A DNA stretch of 64,000 nucleotides from M3007 sp044347755 (lineage in GTDB: Bacteria > Bacteroidota > Bacteroidia > Chitinophagales > Saprospiraceae). Positions within the stretch are counted from its first letter, which is position 1, and the number at the start of each line of letters is the position of its first letter. The translations under genes and the position numbers were made by a program. Below, piece by piece: positions 30,201 to 38,544 of this stretch. The stretch spans positions 12,693 through 76,692 of the forward strand of contig JBIKUE010000008.1 of assembly GCA_044347755.1 (NCBI GenBank). The letters run 5' to 3'. Below the pieces are notes generated by a model. That model searched no databases and was not told the DNA's origin. It was given only the letters and a program-made list of their open reading frames with translations.

Positions 30201-30331
30201 CCTTTGATGAGCACGGTAGCGCTAATAGCTGCATCACCCTCAGGAGCCAGGGTAATACGACCGATGATTCTGGTCTGAGCAGATACGGCCAGACTGAATA
30301 ATAAGCAAATAAAAGTAAGGTTAAATCGCAT
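27284..30331 (-). CDS. SusC/RagA-family TonB-dependent outer-membrane transporter
   Basis: About 1,015 residues from the ATG at 30331, which gives the signal peptide MRFNLTFICLLFSLAVSAQ. An N-terminal carboxypeptidase-regulatory-like domain (IIGRITLAPEGDAAISATVL) comes first. The TonB box and plug follow (VVVTGYGSQKRSSISGSVS, LQGRTAGVQV, DPLYIVDGIPV, DAASAAIYGSRGANGVVLI), then a 22-strand barrel ending VMGGVSVTF. It imports oligosaccharides into the periplasm using TonB energy. The gene is preceded by a hairpin terminator after the T9SS gene, so susC/D expression may be partly uncoupled from that gene. Confidence 0.97.
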   Translation of the reverse strand: MRFNLTFICLLFSLAVSAQTRIIGRITLAPEGDAAISATVLIKGTTVGARTDFDGNFVLDAPAGATVLVASYIGYITQEIPLNGQSTFNIRLEENTAQLEEVVVTGYGSQKRSSISGSVSTVSAQEIAERPILRVEQALQGRTAGVQVAQNSGSPGSTLSVRVRGVGTINNADPLYIVDGIPVDGLDFLNPNDIETINVLKDAASAAIYGSRGANGVVLITTKGGKRNQDGKVSYEAYYGIQRAQRYMELLNAREYATLQNEAYVAAGKTPLPEFANPELLGEGTNWQEAIFETAPIASHQLSFTGGGEKSAYTLTGNYFSQDGIVGGDKANFQRATARFNATHDLKKWLTIGNNLGFTWLERQGLVENSQYNSPLIRALNMDPVTPVRKADGTYAYSNYSSTDIANPVNGIEQTYNAWRSNRVVGSVYGDIKLAKGLTFRSALSLDATFAIQRGFVPKFDLSNIPEISEAPAAEKSVINSVSVANHFWRNWQAENYLTWNKSFGEMHNLTMIAGTTALNNRYTVSGGANTNLPSNNWKDAYISNTVDPIESQSAYQWATESSLLSYFAKANYEWNRTYLFSATFRADGSSRFGRNNRYGYFPSFSAGWVASHENFWKLDMVNFFKIRASWGQNGNDRIGDYSFTTVVNNGQNYTFGSGENITNGAVALTAANPDLKWETSTQTDIGIDAEMLDGRVQFTADYYIKKTSDMLYAAPIPLVAGTAAPIQNVATAENRGLELSLNYRNRDQALKYSFGGNIAFVKSEVTGLGRGGEPVLSGYVQSANANAAKTDVGHPVASFFGYVTDGIFQNQQEIEAAAFQSTGTAPGDIRFKDLDGNGVIDEKDRTYIGNPTPRYNYGFNADLEWKGLELSLFFQGTQGNDIFMNLTRYDFSYVNRPASALQRWTGEGSSNIEPRMSLSDPNQNARVSDRFIQDGSYLRLKTLQLGYNLPKSWLSKIKFDKVKVYMTAQNLLTFTKYTGLDPEIGNIGGSLEIGIDRGFYPQARTVMGGVSVTF

Positions 30332-30349
30332 GGTTAAGGTTTTAAACAA

Positions 30350-30387
30350 GCAGGATGCCTCGTTCCTGTTCGGGACGGGCATCCTGC
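30350..30387 (-). terminator. Hairpin between the T9SS gene and susC
   Basis: GCAGGATGCC (30350-30359) pairs with GGCATCCTGC (30378-30387), and the 18-nt loop has a further short stem (TCC/GGA). On the minus strand it is followed by TTGTTTAAAA, as in an intrinsic terminator. It lies 14 nt after the stop of the upstream T9SS gene and 19 nt before the susC start. Partial read-through could set the ratio of the two products. Confidence 0.7.
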
Positions 30388-30400
30388 CTTGAAGGTCAAA

Positions 30401-32449
30401 TTATTTCACCAACTTTCTTGTGTAATAGCGCTCACCAATTTGTACATGAACAAAATAAACACCTGAAGGAAGGTTTTGAATCGGTAGTTCAAATAGTTCT
30501 GATGCATCTGTTACTTGCCACCAACCGGCTGCCTGGCCTATGCTGTTCGTCAGGATCACTTCTTTTTTGCCCAAAACGGAGGTGCCAAATTGCAGCAGAG
30601 CGGCATCTGCCGGGGCCGGGTTGCCCAAAATACGGAACACCTGCTCGTCTTCAATACCTTGTGTAGTTGAAGATACACACTCTGCATTGGTAAAGCAGGC
30701 CTGGAAACAGGTTGCAACGGTGGTACTACTGTTCACTGCCGCGAGGAAGCGATCGTTGAAGTTGGCCGGATCTCCGCAGGGTTGTCCTGTCAGATTCTCC
30801 TTACAACTGAAGTCCGGGCATGCACCATTGGCAAAGGCATAATAAGACTGGAAGCCGGTTTTTCTCGGTACTGTGATCTCAAAGATGCCGTCGTTGTTGG
30901 AGTCATTCATTTTGTACTTGCCTCCCGGAACATCAAAGTTTCCACCCCCGCAAAGCCATACACCATCCGGGCTGGGGGGAGTACCATTCATACCCAGTTT
31001 GAAATTGATTTTAACCTCTTCTCCACAGGCATAACAAGAATTGAAACAGAATTGTGGAAGGTCCAGATTGGTACTCACCGCCAGAAAGCGGTTCACAAAC
31101 TGACCGGAAGGATCGCGGCGGGTACATTCCTCAAAACCATTGAACTCTTCCTGTGCCGCCCAGTTGTCAAGCGTTACTTTATAGTCGTACAGACCATTAG
31201 GCACGGTAATGCTGCCCTCCCATATTCCGTCAAAATTATCGTCGGTAAGCGGATTCGCATCGCCCGAAAAGTTGTTGAAAGAGCCTGAGATGTATACTTT
31301 GTCAAAATTTGAGGTGTAGTTGTTCATGTCCACCTTAAAATTGACCGTTTTTGGCTGTGGCACTGCTCCACCTTTTACAACGAAGTCGTCGAGGTATGAC
31401 AACACATCTGAGGAACCGCCAGCAATGCCAAAATCAACAAATACAACCACACGAGTGTACACGCCGGAAGCAGCTTCAAAAGGAGCTTCGAGTGAAGGAA
31501 CAGATGGATCAAAGCAAAGCTCTTCCCATTCATTTACCTTGGTATTTTCAACTTTTGTGATCCAGTTTGGCTTTCCTGATGTTGAGCCTTCCAGTTTTAA
31601 GGCCAGGTTGCCGATATGGTCCATATGGACTTTGATGCAAGGCTGCGCACCATTGGAAAGATCGAGCGGTGTAGTAGGGTTAGGATTGGAAAATGCGCCA
31701 GCCCAGACTTGCGCTCCGGATGGTTTTACATACTTGAGTACGGTTGCACTGGTGTTTATGCCTGAAGCATTAGGGTTGGAAATGGTTTCGGTCAGGGAGC
31801 CATCAATAGAAGAACCAAAATACTGGAAGGTAGTGCCGGTGGCGGCGGTTTCAAAATCCAGAATCGTAGTGGTCACGATGTTAGGCAAGGCAATAACGTC
31901 ATCAAAATAAGAGGTTACATCCGTGCCTGTGCCAGCTGTGCCAAAATCAAAGAAAAGTACGATTCTTGAATAGACATGGCCAGAAGCTGCAGTAAATGGT
32001 GCTTCAAGTGATGGAACAGATACATCGAATACCAGTTCTTCCCACTCATTCACTTTGGTATTGGCTACCGTGGTAAGCCAGTTGTCGCCACCATCGCTGG
32101 AGCCTTCCAACTTAAGCGTGAGATTGCCTATATGATCCATATGAACCTTGATGGCAATTTTCCCATTGGCAGTTAAGTCTAATGCCACCGTAGGGTTAGG
32201 GTTGGAGAAAGCGCCTGCCCATACTTGTGAAGAGCCAGGTTTAACGTACTTACCTACAGTGGCACTGGTATTAATGCCAGAGGAGTTGGGGTTAGCTATA
32301 TTCTCATTCAAGGATCCATCCAGTGGACTTCCGAAATACTGGAACACCGTGCTGGTGCCCGGTGATTCAAAGTCGAGAATGGTGGTTTGAGCTTTTGCCG
32401 TTACTACGACAAGCGCCAACAAATGGAATGCAAGTAGCAATTTTTTCAT
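30401..32449 (-). CDS. T9SS-secreted protein with duplicated N-terminal beta-sandwich and two E-set/CBM-like modules
   Basis: 682 residues. The signal peptide is MKKLLLAFHLLALVVVTAKAQ. Two near-identical modules of about 180 residues follow, each running from TTILDFE, through FQYFGSxxDGSL, WAGAFSNPNP and KVHMDHIGNLxLKLEGS, to SYFDD/SYLDD. Next come two smaller modules (VNFKVDMNNYTSNFDKVYIS and INFKLGMNGTPPSPDGVWL) with the FNNFSGDANPLTDDNFDGIW pattern of starch/glycan-binding E-set domains. A T9SS type A domain ends the protein. No catalytic residues are recognisable, so the best guess is a secreted beta-glucan-binding protein. It is the first gene of locus A and is divergent from the SusR-like regulator. 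Confidence 0.85.
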   Translation of the reverse strand: MKKLLLAFHLLALVVVTAKAQTTILDFESPGTSTVFQYFGSPLDGSLNENIANPNSSGINTSATVGKYVKPGSSQVWAGAFSNPNPTVALDLTANGKIAIKVHMDHIGNLTLKLEGSSDGGDNWLTTVANTKVNEWEELVFDVSVPSLEAPFTAASGHVYSRIVLFFDFGTAGTGTDVTSYFDDVIALPNIVTTTILDFETAATGTTFQYFGSSIDGSLTETISNPNASGINTSATVLKYVKPSGAQVWAGAFSNPNPTTPLDLSNGAQPCIKVHMDHIGNLALKLEGSTSGKPNWITKVENTKVNEWEELCFDPSVPSLEAPFEAASGVYTRVVVFVDFGIAGGSSDVLSYLDDFVVKGGAVPQPKTVNFKVDMNNYTSNFDKVYISGSFNNFSGDANPLTDDNFDGIWEGSITVPNGLYDYKVTLDNWAAQEEFNGFEECTRRDPSGQFVNRFLAVSTNLDLPQFCFNSCYACGEEVKINFKLGMNGTPPSPDGVWLCGGGNFDVPGGKYKMNDSNNDGIFEITVPRKTGFQSYYAFANGACPDFSCKENLTGQPCGDPANFNDRFLAAVNSSTTVATCFQACFTNAECVSSTTQGIEDEQVFRILGNPAPADAALLQFGTSVLGKKEVILTNSIGQAAGWWQVTDASELFELPIQNLPSGVYFVHVQIGERYYTRKLVK

Positions 32450-32506
32450 ACGAGTCAGGTTTTTTATTTTAAGAACAAAATTTTAAAAATTTGCTTTTAG
32501 CAATAG

Positions 32507-32514
32507 CAAAGGTT
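32507..32514 (-). promoter_or_regulatory. Possible -7 box of locus A
   Basis: On the minus strand 32514-32507 reads AACCTTTG, one base from the Bacteroidota -7 consensus TAnnTTTG. It would start transcription about 50 nt upstream of the T9SS gene. No convincing -33 element is seen at the right distance. Confidence 0.3.
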
Positions 32515-32601
32515 AGGAACACTAGTCAAAAGGTTTGCATTTAATACTACGGCTCCACTACGACAAGCCTAAAAAAACACTACATCAAGACTACACAGAG
32601 T

Positions 32602-32637
32602 TTGAGATTCTGGTTCGATAATGATAACTATCTTTGC
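32602..32637 (+). promoter_or_regulatory. Promoter of the SusR-like regulator
   Basis: TATCTTTG at 32629-32636 matches the Bacteroidota -7 consensus TAnnTTTG exactly. A TTG at 32602-32604 could be the -33 element, with a slightly long 24-nt spacing. The predicted start of transcription is near 32643, which argues against translation from the ATG at 32647 and supports the start at 32731. Confidence 0.5.
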
Positions 32638-32730
32638 AAGAGAAAAATGAGCATCCGTTTCAGCAAATACAAAGTACACATTGACAATCGAGTGTCGGGT
32701 TTGCATAATTTCTCACGTTATGTTACCCTG

Positions 32731-35628
32731 ATGTTCAATTGTCGGGTGCTGCCTTGGATGGGGTTGCTTATTTCCCTTTTGTATGCAGGAGCTATAGCAG
32801 CCCAGGGGCTGAATCTGGGAATACCGCCGATTCGGAATTTTCCTAAAAAAGTATATCAGGCTGGAACCCAAAACTGGGATGCTGCTCAGGATCAGCGTGG
32901 TGTGATGTATTTCGCCAACAATGAAGGATTGTTGCAATACGATGGCAGCCGCTGGCATTGTTATCCGGTGGCCAACCGAACGGTGCTGCGGTCTGTGGCC
33001 ATTGGACCTTCCGGATATATTTACACAGGTGCACAGAGCGAACTCGGGTACTTTGCACCAGATATAGCCGGGTGTTTGCAGTACCATTCTTTGGTCAGCT
33101 TACTGCCGGAAACGGAACGCAATTTTGAAGATGTATGGGATATTGTTTGCGCTGGTGATGTAGTATTATTCCGCACCAACCACGTGGTATTTGTGTACAG
33201 CGGGGGGGGGCTTACAACGTTGAAGCCAGGAGGGGAACTTAATGCTTTATTTGCTACTCCGGCTGGCGTGTTATTACAACAAAACCAAACAGAATTGTTG
33301 CTGTGGAACGGACAAGGGTTTCAACCATGGCGTCAAGTGCCGGAGGTAAACAGCCCTCTAACAGGGGTCTTGCCATGGCAACCGGATATGTTGTTGTTCA
33401 GTAGCTTGAAAGACGGATTATTTCTGTTAACCGATGCGGGAATGGAACGTTGGCATACCCCGCATGATGCGATTTTTCAGAGTGAACGCATTTACAGTGC
33501 TACAGTATTGTTGAATGGGAACCTTGCTCTTGGCACATCACTTGGAGGGCTGTTGGAACTCGACAGAAGTAAACGGATTTATCGGCATTTGAATAAAAAA
33601 AATGGCCTTCAGAATAACAATATCCTGCATACCTTTTCTGACCGGGCAGGTAATCTTTGGTTGGGGCTGGATAGTGGTATTGATTGTGTGGCTTTGCCAT
33701 CATCATTCACCACAGTAATTCCGGATGATGATTTACAGGGAACCGGATACGCGGCGTCTGTATTTGCCGGGAATTTATATCTGGGCGTGTCCAGTGGCGT
33801 ATACCAGGCGCCATGGCGGAATTATTATGCTCCTGACCAGCGCCCGTATTTCAAAAAAATGAATGCTACTGATGGGCAAGTTTGGCAATTAACCGGGGCC
33901 GGGGAGGAGTTGTTATTGGGGCATCATGAAGGTACTTTTCGGATACAGAATAGAGAAGTGCAGTTACTTGGAAAGCTGCCTGGTGCGTGGGCCTTTGAGC
34001 TGGTATCGGACAACTACTTGTTGGGCGGGCACTATTCCGGACTGGTTCAGTATCGAAAATCCGGTAATCACTGGGTATTTGATCAAAAGGTGCGGGGACT
34101 TGAAGAGTCTTGCAGGTTTGTGGTGAAAGATGAAGACGGAGCTGTATGGGTGGCGCATCCCTATCGTGGCGTTTATCGTGTAGTTTGGGAAAAGGGGTTT
34201 AATGTAGAACCTTTGGTACAATATTTTAACCACCAGCATGGGCTGCCCTCCGATTTAAACAATTTTGTATTTTCTATTGCCGGGAAAGCAGTTTTTGCTA
34301 CAGAAAAGGGGCTTTACCGCTTTAACAGGTCTATGCAGCGTTTTGAGGCTGATGCAGATTTCGCGCAATATCTGGGTAAGGATTTTGCCTTGCGGTACCT
34401 GCGAGAAGATGAAAGAGGTAATATCTGGTACGTTGGAGGCAAGGAAGTTGGCTTGCTTGAAGTAAATGACTGGGGGGTGCGGAAAACTATTCATAAGCGC
34501 ATATTTCCTGAGCTTTCTGGCAAACTGGTGGCTGGATTTGAATTTATCTATCCGTTGAATGGCTCTAATGTGTTTTTTGGTGCGGAGCAGGGATTTATTC
34601 ATTTTGATCCTTCTGCCAAGGGAAGCCCGGATACGGTATTACAGGTACTGATTTCTGAAGTTAAAGCTGGCGATGGGAATAACGAAACCCTGTTGTTCGG
34701 CGGATGGACTGGTCTGGATGGACAAGCGGCTGTTCCGGTACTGGATGCAGGAATGAACAAACTGTCGTTTGCTTTTTCTGTTACCCGTTATGAAGATCCG
34801 GATCTGCTGGAATTCCGGTACAGGATGGTAGGTGTCAGTGCTGGCTGGTCAGAGTGGTCAGGCGGAAGCCTCCAGAACTATACTAATCTGGGGCCCGGTA
34901 AATACCGATTTGAGGTTCAGGCCCGACAAAAAAATGGGCGAATGAGCGATGTTAGCTCCTTCGAATTTCGCATTCGACCACCCTGGTATGCAAGTACTGT
35001 GGCCTTGGGTTTGTATGCATTGGGTGTGCTAGGTTTTTTTGTGGGTTTTGTCATTCACCAGCAACGTAAATTCGAGAGTGAAAAGGTGAGCCTCGCCGAA
35101 CAACATCAACGTATCACAGCCAAACAACAACGCGAAGTGGAGCGTTCCAAGGCGGCGGTTTCGGATATTCTTCAGGAAAAACTAGAAGCAGAGATTGAAT
35201 TCAAAAATCAGGAGCTTGCCACAGCTACCATGCACCTGGTGCAAAAAGGTGAAATCTTGCAGACTATTCAGGAAAATCTCGATCAAATCCTGGAAAAATC
35301 TACTAACCCTGCCGTCAAAAAAGAGATTCAGCAGTTACTCAATTTACTGAATTTCGATGCTAAACTAAACGACGACTGGGAGCAGTTTGCTTTTCATTTC
35401 GATCGCGTTCACGTTGACTTTCTCAAGCAACTGCGCGAAAAACACCCGGAACTCAGTTCCACTGATCATAAACTTTGTGCCTACCTGCGCATGAATTTGA
35501 GTACCAAGGAAATCGCGCCGCTCATGAATATTTCTGTCCGAGGTGTAGAGGCCAGCCGGTATCGGTTACGGAAAAAACTGGGACTGCCCAATGATGCGAA
35601 TCTGGCAGAGATCATAGGAAGTATGTAG
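32731..35628 (+). CDS. SusR-like membrane-spanning regulator (propeller sensor, YYY domain, LuxR-type HTH)
   Basis: About 965 residues from the ATG at 32731 (MFNCRVLPWMGLLISLLYAGAIAAQ); an ATG at 32647 is in frame. Two-component-regulator propeller repeats (NEGLLQYDGSRWHCY, FSDRAGNLWLGLDSGID, VVKDEDGAVWVAHPYRGVY) form the sensor. A triple-tyrosine (YYY) domain follows (FSVTRYEDPDLLEFRYRMVG, YTNLGPGKYRFEVQA). Then come one membrane helix (ALGLYALGVLGFFVGFVI), a coiled coil of about 120 residues and a C-terminal LuxR-like HTH (LSTKEIAPLMNISVRGVEASRYRLRKKL). There is no histidine kinase, unlike hybrid two-component regulators. Family members such as SusR sense a glycan in the periplasm and activate the adjacent locus. 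The divergent placement points to locus A. Confidence 0.88.
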   Translation: MFNCRVLPWMGLLISLLYAGAIAAQGLNLGIPPIRNFPKKVYQAGTQNWDAAQDQRGVMYFANNEGLLQYDGSRWHCYPVANRTVLRSVAIGPSGYIYTGAQSELGYFAPDIAGCLQYHSLVSLLPETERNFEDVWDIVCAGDVVLFRTNHVVFVYSGGGLTTLKPGGELNALFATPAGVLLQQNQTELLLWNGQGFQPWRQVPEVNSPLTGVLPWQPDMLLFSSLKDGLFLLTDAGMERWHTPHDAIFQSERIYSATVLLNGNLALGTSLGGLLELDRSKRIYRHLNKKNGLQNNNILHTFSDRAGNLWLGLDSGIDCVALPSSFTTVIPDDDLQGTGYAASVFAGNLYLGVSSGVYQAPWRNYYAPDQRPYFKKMNATDGQVWQLTGAGEELLLGHHEGTFRIQNREVQLLGKLPGAWAFELVSDNYLLGGHYSGLVQYRKSGNHWVFDQKVRGLEESCRFVVKDEDGAVWVAHPYRGVYRVVWEKGFNVEPLVQYFNHQHGLPSDLNNFVFSIAGKAVFATEKGLYRFNRSMQRFEADADFAQYLGKDFALRYLREDERGNIWYVGGKEVGLLEVNDWGVRKTIHKRIFPELSGKLVAGFEFIYPLNGSNVFFGAEQGFIHFDPSAKGSPDTVLQVLISEVKAGDGNNETLLFGGWTGLDGQAAVPVLDAGMNKLSFAFSVTRYEDPDLLEFRYRMVGVSAGWSEWSGGSLQNYTNLGPGKYRFEVQARQKNGRMSDVSSFEFRIRPPWYASTVALGLYALGVLGFFVGFVIHQQRKFESEKVSLAEQHQRITAKQQREVERSKAAVSDILQEKLEAEIEFKNQELATATMHLVQKGEILQTIQENLDQILEKSTNPAVKKEIQQLLNLLNFDAKLNDDWEQFAFHFDRVHVDFLKQLREKHPELSSTDHKLCAYLRMNLSTKEIAPLMNISVRGVEASRYRLRKKLGLPNDANLAEIIGSM

Positions 35629-35790
35629 AACCCATCTCAAAACTGGCGTCGGAGTCAAAATGAGGGTATAAAAGTTGAAGGCAAGGCAGTTTTTTGAATT
35701 GTAGCGGGGTTCTACACTGAAAAAAACTAACGCAGAATTCAACTTTTTAGGCACCATTTTGGCACGACAGTTAGTTTTGAGATGGGTTCT
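35627..35790. repeat. 164-bp long palindromic element
   Basis: The outer arms AGAACCCATCTCAAAACT (35627-35644) and AGTTTTGAGATGGGTTCT (35773-35790) are perfectly complementary over 18 bp. Inner arms remain roughly complementary almost to the centre, near a GTAG..CTAC apex around 35701-35715. The element overlaps the TAG stop codon of the regulator gene. It encodes nothing. It may be a non-autonomous palindromic mobile unit reused as a terminator. Confidence 0.8.
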
Positions 35791-35846
35791 AGATAGGTCA
35801 TTGAATAAGTGAGCTTTTACACAGGTGTTACAATGTTTTACAAGCG

Positions 35847-35881
35847 TTGTCCAGGGGAACTATGGGCTGAGAGTACTTTTG
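35847..35881 (+). promoter_or_regulatory. Promoter of the S41 peptidase gene
   Basis: TACTTTTG at 35874-35881 fits the Bacteroidota -7 box TAnnTTTG exactly. A TTG at 35847-35849 is a possible -33 element with 24-nt spacing. The resulting 5' leader would be about 15-17 nt. Confidence 0.42.
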
Positions 35882-35903
35882 CCGGAGACAAATTTTCCAG
35901 CTC

Positions 35904-37682
35904 ATGATTTCAAAAAAACAGTTTAAGGCTAGTGCCATTTTATTGGTTTGCATCATGGTTTACGGGTGTGGGTTGAATAAGAAAAACGCCCATGACGCAC
36001 CGGCACAATCACTGTTGTCCCAGCCGATTAAAAAAACACTTATTGTACAAAAGTTGACGGAAAACGGCCGGTTGCCGATCAGGGAGCGCATTGCATTGTA
36101 TTACCAGTTGAAAAAAGAACAACCGGAGTTATATGATTTTACCAATGAAACGGAACTCACCATGTATGGATACCAGGCCTTATGGGATAATAAGGTGGAT
36201 GAAGCCATTGAAATATTTAGGTTGATAGTGGCTGAATTTCCGGATTCGTATAATGCCTACGACAGCCTTGGCGAAGCCTACATGGTAAATGGTAATACGG
36301 ATCTGGCCATTCGGAACTATGAGACATCATTGACCATGAATCCGGATAACTTCAATGCGGAAGATCAGCTGGAACGCATCAATTTCCCTCATAAAAAACC
36401 GGAAACACCCGCCGAAAAATTCACCAAGGTTTATACTGCTGCGCAATACCGGGAAGATCTCGATCAGTTGGCTAATAAACTGCTGAAAGTGCACCCCAAT
36501 GCACTCAAATTTATTTCCAAGGAAGCATTTGAGCAATTGGTGGAGCAGAAGAAACAGCTGATGACAGACCGCACGACCTATGCCGAATTCTTCTGGCATT
36601 GCGGCGAGATTATGGCCAGTGTGAATTGTTCGCATACCCGCATTAGCTATTTCAGCGAGGAAAACGAGATGCTGCCGCTTCAGTATCTCTTTCCGCTCGA
36701 AACCCGTATTTTTAATAATCGGCTTTACATTATTGACCCATTGAATAATGCCGGAAAAGTCAAAGAAAGGGATGAAATTCTTAGCATCAACGGGGTGCCA
36801 ACATCCACGCTGATACAGAATATCTATCGCCATCTGCCTGCTCAGGGATATGTGCAAACCACCAAACGGCACGAATTCAATATGTGGTCGGCGTGTTTGA
36901 TTCCTTATGCGCTCGGGTTTCCGGAAAAGTATGAGGTTGTGCTCAGCGGACAAACCCGGGCTGTAGTGTTGAATCAGACGGAAAAACACCATGGCCCTTT
37001 CCGGAATAAATCCTTGCAACGTTGTGAAGATCAACTCTGTTTTCAGGAGCTTGGCGATGGGAAAAGCGCCATCTTGAGTATTGCCACTTTTAATTTTTAC
37101 CCTTGGAATAATTTTCCGGTATTTCAACGATTTATCGACAGCACTTTTCAGGTAATCCGGGAGAAAAATATCAGGAACCTGGTCATTGATGTTCGGTTCA
37201 ACGGGGGCGGTTCACAACATGCGAGTATCCATTTATTGCGTTATTTAATGGATAAACCCTTTGTCTATTACTCAAGGTCTGAATTTGCCGGAAAAAAAGA
37301 AAAAATATACGGAGAAGAGGCTTTCACACCTTTTAATAACCGATTCAAAGGCAACCTTTGGTTTATCCAGGATGGCCTCGGCCAATCCACCACCGGGCAT
37401 TTTATGTCGCTGGTAAAACTGCACAAACTCGGCCCTATCATTGGTGAAGAACTGGGCTCCAATCAGTTCTGCTCCGCAGGCCAAACCATGTGCCGGTTAC
37501 CGAATACCAAAATCACCTTTGGGGTGGCCGACAATACCCATGTGTCTGCCGCCACCTCGTTTCCGGATGAAAAGGGAATACTGCCGGATTATGAAGTGTA
37601 CCAGACGGTGGATGATTATTTCCGGAAAGTGGACGCGGTGAAGGAGTTTGCATTGTCGATGGTGGGGAAAGGAGGGAGTTAA
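35904..37682 (+). CDS. TPR plus S41-family peptidase lipoprotein
   Basis: 592 residues. The lipobox is MVYGC. A small TPR segment (about residues 85-160: ALWDNKVDEAIEIFRLIV, YDSLGEAYMVNGNTDLAIRN) precedes an S41/tail-specific-protease fold. That fold shows a PDZ-like strand (KVKERDEILSINGVPTSTL), the VIDVRFNGGG segment, and GQSTTGHF with S495 the probable nucleophile in the usual position. Family members are Ser-Lys proteases of the periplasm or outer surface. A catalytic lysine was not located with confidence. The stop codon runs straight into the repeat at 37683. Confidence 0.85.
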   Translation: MISKKQFKASAILLVCIMVYGCGLNKKNAHDAPAQSLLSQPIKKTLIVQKLTENGRLPIRERIALYYQLKKEQPELYDFTNETELTMYGYQALWDNKVDEAIEIFRLIVAEFPDSYNAYDSLGEAYMVNGNTDLAIRNYETSLTMNPDNFNAEDQLERINFPHKKPETPAEKFTKVYTAAQYREDLDQLANKLLKVHPNALKFISKEAFEQLVEQKKQLMTDRTTYAEFFWHCGEIMASVNCSHTRISYFSEENEMLPLQYLFPLETRIFNNRLYIIDPLNNAGKVKERDEILSINGVPTSTLIQNIYRHLPAQGYVQTTKRHEFNMWSACLIPYALGFPEKYEVVLSGQTRAVVLNQTEKHHGPFRNKSLQRCEDQLCFQELGDGKSAILSIATFNFYPWNNFPVFQRFIDSTFQVIREKNIRNLVIDVRFNGGGSQHASIHLLRYLMDKPFVYYSRSEFAGKKEKIYGEEAFTPFNNRFKGNLWFIQDGLGQSTTGHFMSLVKLHKLGPIIGEELGSNQFCSAGQTMCRLPNTKITFGVADNTHVSAATSFPDEKGILPDYEVYQTVDDYFRKVDAVKEFALSMVGKGGS

Positions 37683-37920
37683 TTTTCCTGCAGATTTAGT
37701 TTTCCCGCAGATTTAGTTTTCCCGCAGATTTAGTTTTCCCGCAGATTTTCGCAGATGGACCGCAGATTTCGCAGAAAGCGTTCGGCTTGATATTGTTAAT
37801 GAATAAACAAGAAGTGTTGAGCCTCTATTAATTCCGCAAAATACTCAGCCGAACGCCCTCTGCGAAAATCTGCGTAAAAATCAGCGAAAATCTGCGGGAA
37901 AACTAAATCTGCGGGAAACC
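37683..37920. repeat. CTGCG-family palindromic element with a 17-bp mini-array
   Basis: It begins with three successive copies of the 17-bp unit CAGATTTAGTTTTCCCG plus a partial one (37691-37745). A left arm follows (CGCAGATTTTCGCAGATGGA...). The inner stem GCGTTCGGCT (37778-37787) pairs with AGCCGAACGC (37847-37856), and a right arm ends GCGGGAAACC. It exactly fills the space between the stop codon of the S41 gene (37680-37682) and the stop of the convergent gene (37921-37923). Confidence 0.87.
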
Positions 37921-38532
37921 CTACCTCCGCACCAGCTTAAATCCGATATCCCTTCCCATGCCCTGGAAAATAGCCAGATTGATCCAGGAAAGCGCAAATT
38001 TTTCCAACAGTTCCACGCGGTCGCTGCCGCCAAAATCATAGCAATGTTCAAAACCGGCATCCTTAGCCAGTTGCGCGGCTACCTCTTTCGCACGCGCACT
38101 GTTTCCGGCCATAAACAGGTCGAGCCGGGTGTGGCCATAGTCCGGATTTTGCATGTTCTCAAAGCCGGTTGTATTGAAGCACTTTACCACTTCTGCCTTG
38201 GTTAGTACTTCGAAGGCATGAAAAGCGGTAGGGTAGTGCTCGGGTTTGGTGCGCACGGCATTGGTAGAGTCGATGATGATTTTGCCGTCCACGTTTCCGA
38301 AGGATTGGGCAAGTTCTTCCGCGAATTGGGGTGGGGTGGCCACAAGGATCACATCTGCCTGAGCCGCTGCAGATGTTATGGTATGGACCGAGGTGTTGGG
38401 GTTTCGGAGCAGATCTGCGCCCTTGAATTGTTGTGTGTCACGCACGCCCAGCAGGATCTGGTGGCCGGCCCGGGCCCAAGTGGCAGCGAGTGCTCCGCCT
38501 ACGTTTCCTGTACCGATGATGGCAATTTTCAT
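37921..38532 (-). CDS. NADPH-dependent F420 reductase-like dehydrogenase
   Basis: 203 residues. The N-terminal Rossmann motif is IIGTGNVGGALA, followed by GVRD, the position that selects NADP in this family. The middle carries DVILVATPPQFAEELAQ and KIIIDSTNAV, and then VKCFNTTGFENMQNP, the typical F420-dependent NADP reductase segment. A later FMAGNSARAKEVAAQLAKDAGF strand is also family-like. Proteins of this type without F420 synthesis genes often use other substrates, so the reaction is unknown. It is transcribed alone, with 12 bp to the TMEM175 gene's stop. Confidence 0.87.
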   Translation of the reverse strand: MKIAIIGTGNVGGALAATWARAGHQILLGVRDTQQFKGADLLRNPNTSVHTITSAAAQADVILVATPPQFAEELAQSFGNVDGKIIIDSTNAVRTKPEHYPTAFHAFEVLTKAEVVKCFNTTGFENMQNPDYGHTRLDLFMAGNSARAKEVAAQLAKDAGFEHCYDFGGSDRVELLEKFALSWINLAIFQGMGRDIGFKLVRR

Positions 38533-38544
38533 GTTAATATGCAG

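Noticed and set aside
37691..37745. Short 17-bp repeats as CRISPR or origin iterons
   Set aside because: The three units are directly adjacent without spacers, and no replication gene or DnaA-box cluster is near. They belong to the CTGCG repeat family.
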